Assembly (NCBI RefSeq): GCF_016735695.1
Contig: NZ_JAERQD010000003.1
Coordinates: 62,001 to 126,000 of the forward strand
Source: Microvirga zambiensis WSM3693
GTDB lineage: Bacteria > Pseudomonadota > Alphaproteobacteria > Rhizobiales > Beijerinckiaceae
Length of the DNA stretch: 64,000 bases
Reading direction: 5' to 3'
The notes beneath the pieces are model-generated. The model was not told the DNA's origin and ran no database searches. It saw nothing but the letters and a program-made list of their open reading frames with translations. This document shows, piece by piece, positions 61,899-64,000 of the stretch; positions within the stretch are counted from its first letter, which is position 1; each line of letters starts with the position of its first letter. The position numbers and the translations under genes are program-made.

Positions 61899-63233
61899 GT
61901 GCAGACCGATCCATCTCTCGCAGAGCGGCTCAGGTTCATGGGCATCGACGAGATGACGTGCCAGGACCTGCGCTCGATATGGCTGCAGGTATCGCCGGAA
62001 TTGCCGAAGATCCTCGAGCACTTCTACGAGTATATGCATCGTCAGCCCGCATTGTCGAAGCTGATCGGCACACAGCAATCCCGACTCGTTTCCGCTCAGC
62101 TGCAGCATTGGGGACGGCTTTTCAGCGGAAGCTTTGATGCGTCCTATGTCGAAGGCATCCGCCGCATCGGACTCATTCACAACAAGATCGGCCTGGAGCC
62201 GCGTTGGTATATCGGAGGCTACGCCTTCATTCTCAACGAGCTGGTACAGGTCCTTTCAAGAAAGCATCGTTTTAGTGGTGTCTCATTGGCGCGCAAGCTG
62301 AGTTCGGTCAATCGGGCGGTGATGCTCGATATGGATCTTGCCATCTCGGTGTATCAGGAAGCCTTCGTCGAAGACCGTCAGCGGCGGGGCAAGGCTCTGT
62401 CGCATGCCGTCGCGTCCTTTTCCGATGCTGTGCAGGAAAGCCTCCAGATCTCAGGGCAGGCGAGCGATGCCCTGTCGGAGAGTGCGAATGCACTCGATGC
62501 GGCGACAGGGAATGCCAGCGGTTTGGCGATCCAGGTCACGACGGCTGCGGAGCGGACGGCATCGAACATGCAATCCGGCGCGGCGGCCACCGAGCAACTC
62601 GCAGCATCCGTCCGCGAGATCGGACAGCAGGCGAGCCGTTCGGCGGACGTGGCGCGGCATGCCCTGGAGAGTTCGCAGCGCACGAAGGTTTCCGTGACAG
62701 GGCTCGCGGAGCAGGCGAGGCAGATCGGCGATGTGGTCGACCTGATCGAACGGATTGCGGCGCAGACGAATCTGCTTGCTCTGAATGCAACCATCGAAGC
62801 GGCCCGCGCCGGCGAGATGGGCAAGGGCTTCGCCGTCGTCGCGCAGGAGGTCAAGACCCTGGCCAATCAGACTGCCAAAGCGACGACGGAAATCGGTTCG
62901 CGCATCGGGGCGATTCAAGAGGCAACCGAGCAGAGCGTGGCCGACATGGACGGCATCGGCCGGATCATGGAGGAGTTGAGCACCATTGCCACCGCAATTG
63001 CTGCGGCTGTCGAGGAGCAGGCTGCGGTTACATCCGAGATTGCGGTCAGCGTCCATCAGACGACCGACCACACCCATTCGGTCGTGCGCAGCATCGAGGC
63101 TCTGACGGGCTCGACAGCCTCAGCTGCTGCGGCGGCGCAGCACGTATCCGATGCCAGGCAGACTCTGGATCATCAGCTCCGACGCCTGAAGCTGGACATC
63201 GACTCATTTCTCGCCACCGCGCGAGCGGCATAA
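61899..63233 (+). CDS. Globin-coupled methyl-accepting chemotaxis protein
   Basis: About 444 residues and no membrane segment, so it is a cytoplasmic receptor. Residues ~1-160 form a sensor globin ([31 protein letters not shown], and [20 protein letters not shown], in which H94 is the likely heme ligand). The rest is an MCP signalling domain with the tip [42 protein letters not shown]. It resembles HemAT-type oxygen or NO sensors. The GTG at 61899 is chosen because GGGGA lies seven bases upstream and the globin starts there; GTG 61824 and TTG 61785 are alternatives. No che genes are nearby. Confidence 0.87.
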   Translation: MQTDPSLAERLRFMGIDEMTCQDLRSIWLQVSPELPKILEHFYEYMHRQPALSKLIGTQQSRLVSAQLQHWGRLFSGSFDASYVEGIRRIGLIHNKIGLEPRWYIGGYAFILNELVQVLSRKHRFSGVSLARKLSSVNRAVMLDMDLAISVYQEAFVEDRQRRGKALSHAVASFSDAVQESLQISGQASDALSESANALDAATGNASGLAIQVTTAAERTASNMQSGAAATEQLAASVREIGQQASRSADVARHALESSQRTKVSVTGLAEQARQIGDVVDLIERIAAQTNLLALNATIEAARAGEMGKGFAVVAQEVKTLANQTAKATTEIGSRIGAIQEATEQSVADMDGIGRIMEELSTIATAIAAAVEEQAAVTSEIAVSVHQTTDHTHSVVRSIEALTGSTASAAAAAQHVSDARQTLDHQLRRLKLDIDSFLATARAA

Positions 63234-63366
63234 GCCGGGCAGCAGCACCGCAGCGTGCAAAGATTCATCCTGCCGTCGGGTCATTCCGCAGCGACAGATT
63301 TGCCGCCGATCCGTGTCTTTTTTGATACAGACACAACCCCGCAAATCAGACACCTTGTTCAAGGCG

Positions 63367-63388
63367 GGATCGAAAGGGCTTTCGATCC
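63367..63388. repeat. 22-bp perfect palindrome
   Basis: Ten-base arms GGATCGAAAG and CTTTCGATCC flank GG. It lies in the 196-base gap between the chemotaxis receptor and a small gene. There is no T-run, so it is not a typical terminator. It may be an operator or the core of a decayed repeat. Confidence 0.6.
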
Positions 63389-63429
63389 GGAAAGCAGGGC
63401 CGTGAGGCTTCGCTGCTGCGGGGGCGCAG

Positions 63430-63642
63430 GTGGAACAGGCAGATCAGGATATCGAGCACATCGCTCGCGCGTTTTTTGTTGCCTGGCACCAGGACGCCTC
63501 CTGGGAGGCTGCATCGAGGATCCTCAAGCACGAGTTTCGCCTTTATGCCCGGCAGGCTATCGGCATGATCGAGAAGAGCCAGGAACGTGCTTGGGCCGTG
63601 CCCCGTGAAGTACTGCCTTACCAGGCGTTTGAAGCTGCCTGA
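63430..63642 (+). CDS. Small hypothetical protein (70 aa)
   Basis: A GTG-started frame with a GGGGGCG stretch eight bases upstream encodes 70 residues, mostly helical: QADQDIEHIARAFFVAWHQDASWEAASRILKHEFRLYARQAIGMIEK. The amphipathic composition and clean ribosome site favour a real gene over the overlapping frame at 63255-63608, which is Cys/Arg-rich shadow translation. Function unknown. The following 190 bases show no further structure. Confidence 0.5.
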   Translation: MEQADQDIEHIARAFFVAWHQDASWEAASRILKHEFRLYARQAIGMIEKSQERAWAVPREVLPYQAFEAA

Positions 63643-63832
63643 GCTACGCTGGCATTTCGCGTCGGTACTCTCTCAAGTTTGAACCTTGGGAGTTCTCCCG
63701 CCCTGTACTGCTCGGCTATGAGCTGGCTCACGGCTTTTTGTGCGTTGCGGCTGGAGGGCCGGTTGAAGGCTCCGCTTTTCCTGCCATCTTGAGGGGGTAA
63801 GGTCTCTCGCCAGAGGGCCTGAGGAGCTTTTC

Positions 63833-64000
63833 ATGCAATCGCCCGAAGAATGGGAAATCCCTCCTGAGTATCAGCCCGATCCGCGAACGCTTGGCTACGA
63901 TCTCAAGAATGCCCTGGCTGCCGTCGTTTCCTTGAGGGCAACGGTTCCCGATGACGCGTTCACCGCCGAGACGCTTGGGACCGAGCGGGCGGGGCAGGGC
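63833..64000 (+). CDS. Probable trypsin-like (S1) protease, N-terminal part (3' end outside window)
   Basis: The ATG at 63833 follows GAGGAG at a good distance and the frame is open for 56 codons to the window edge. The N terminus (MQSPEEWEIPPEYQPDP) and the stretch ALAAVVSLRATVPDDAFTAETLGTERAGQG match the start of trypsin-like serine proteases found in Hyphomicrobiales, where a GNG(V)VI strand usually follows. The catalytic triad would lie beyond the window, so this rests on a partial match. No signal peptide is seen. Confidence 0.6.
   Translation, partial: MQSPEEWEIPPEYQPDPRTLGYDLKNALAAVVSLRATVPDDAFTAETLGTERAGQG

Noticed and set aside
63255..63608. 117-codon frame overlapping the 70-residue small gene
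   Set aside because: Cys/Arg/Gly-rich shadow-like peptide without a ribosome site; the overlapping GTG frame at 63430 has a better initiation context and protein-like composition.
1..64000. tRNA, rRNA, CRISPR array, IS element, prophage or riboswitch
   Set aside because: No cloverleaf, rRNA segment, regularly spaced short repeats, transposase, integrase or recognisable riboswitch core was seen; the only regular array is the protein-coding HAMP repeat.

Overview
The window is G+C-rich bacterial chromosome with densely packed operons, frequent ATGA start/stop overlaps and good GGAGG-type ribosome binding sites. Several features point to an alphaproteobacterium of the Hyphomicrobiales (Rhizobiales), possibly near Microvirga, Methylobacterium or Bosea, although the genus is inference. 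They are the rhizobial-type rhamnose locus (fused aldolase/dehydrogenase RhaD, DeoR-type RhaR, RhaSTPQ transporter, RhaM, RhaK), the many TRAP and ABC uptake systems, the CHASE2 cyclase/FecR pair, the soluble multi-HAMP hybrid kinase, and a short palindromic repeat of the kind common in this order. I see no rRNA, tRNA, CRISPR, phage or IS element.

Layout. 1-2.5 kb: end of an ABC permease gene, an EEP-family hydrolase, MarC-type and LysE-type membrane proteins. 2.5-13.4 kb: complete L-rhamnose catabolic locus, with rhaD-rhaI on the minus strand and rhaR-S-T-P-Q-M-K on the plus strand, around a divergent control region with 10-bp phased repeats. 13.5-22.9 kb: a GlxA-type regulator, a secreted TPR protein, a CHASE2 nucleotide cyclase with its FecR partner, trans-aconitate methyltransferase, an M20 peptidase and a DUF2189 membrane protein. 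22.9-27.3 kb: a heme-copper cytochrome c oxidase operon (subunits II, I, two III-type proteins and a small IV-type protein). 27.9-34.2 kb: tamA-tamB. 34.2-39.4 kb: a sulfur-acquisition-type operon (MetQ-like, DmoA/NtaA-like flavin monooxygenase, SfnB/DszC-like flavoprotein, MetI-like) divergent from an Lrp/AsnC regulator, with twin TGTTCT-N6-AGAACA palindromes between them. 39.5-45.2 kb: a GntR regulator divergent from a uronate operon (TRAP P-Q-M, kduI, kduD, kdgF).

45.5-53.5 kb: two translationally coupled soluble hybrid histidine kinases. The first carries a perfectly phased array of 92-residue HAMP units. 53.5-61.0 kb: a second acid-sugar region (FAD oxidase, enolase-superfamily dehydratase, TRAP Q-M-P, DenD-like dehydrogenase) containing a pair of 97-bp inverted repeats whose ends coincide with TAG stop codons. 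61-64 kb: small proteins, a globin-coupled chemotaxis receptor and the start of a probable trypsin-like protease.

The theme is uptake and oxidation of plant-derived carbon (rhamnose, pectin-type uronates, other acid sugars) and probably organosulfur compounds, plus signalling and envelope functions. The features that most deserve follow-up are the HAMP-array kinase pair, the stop-codon-associated inverted repeats, the ATPase-less sulfur transporter operon with its twin operators, and the phased rhamnose operator.
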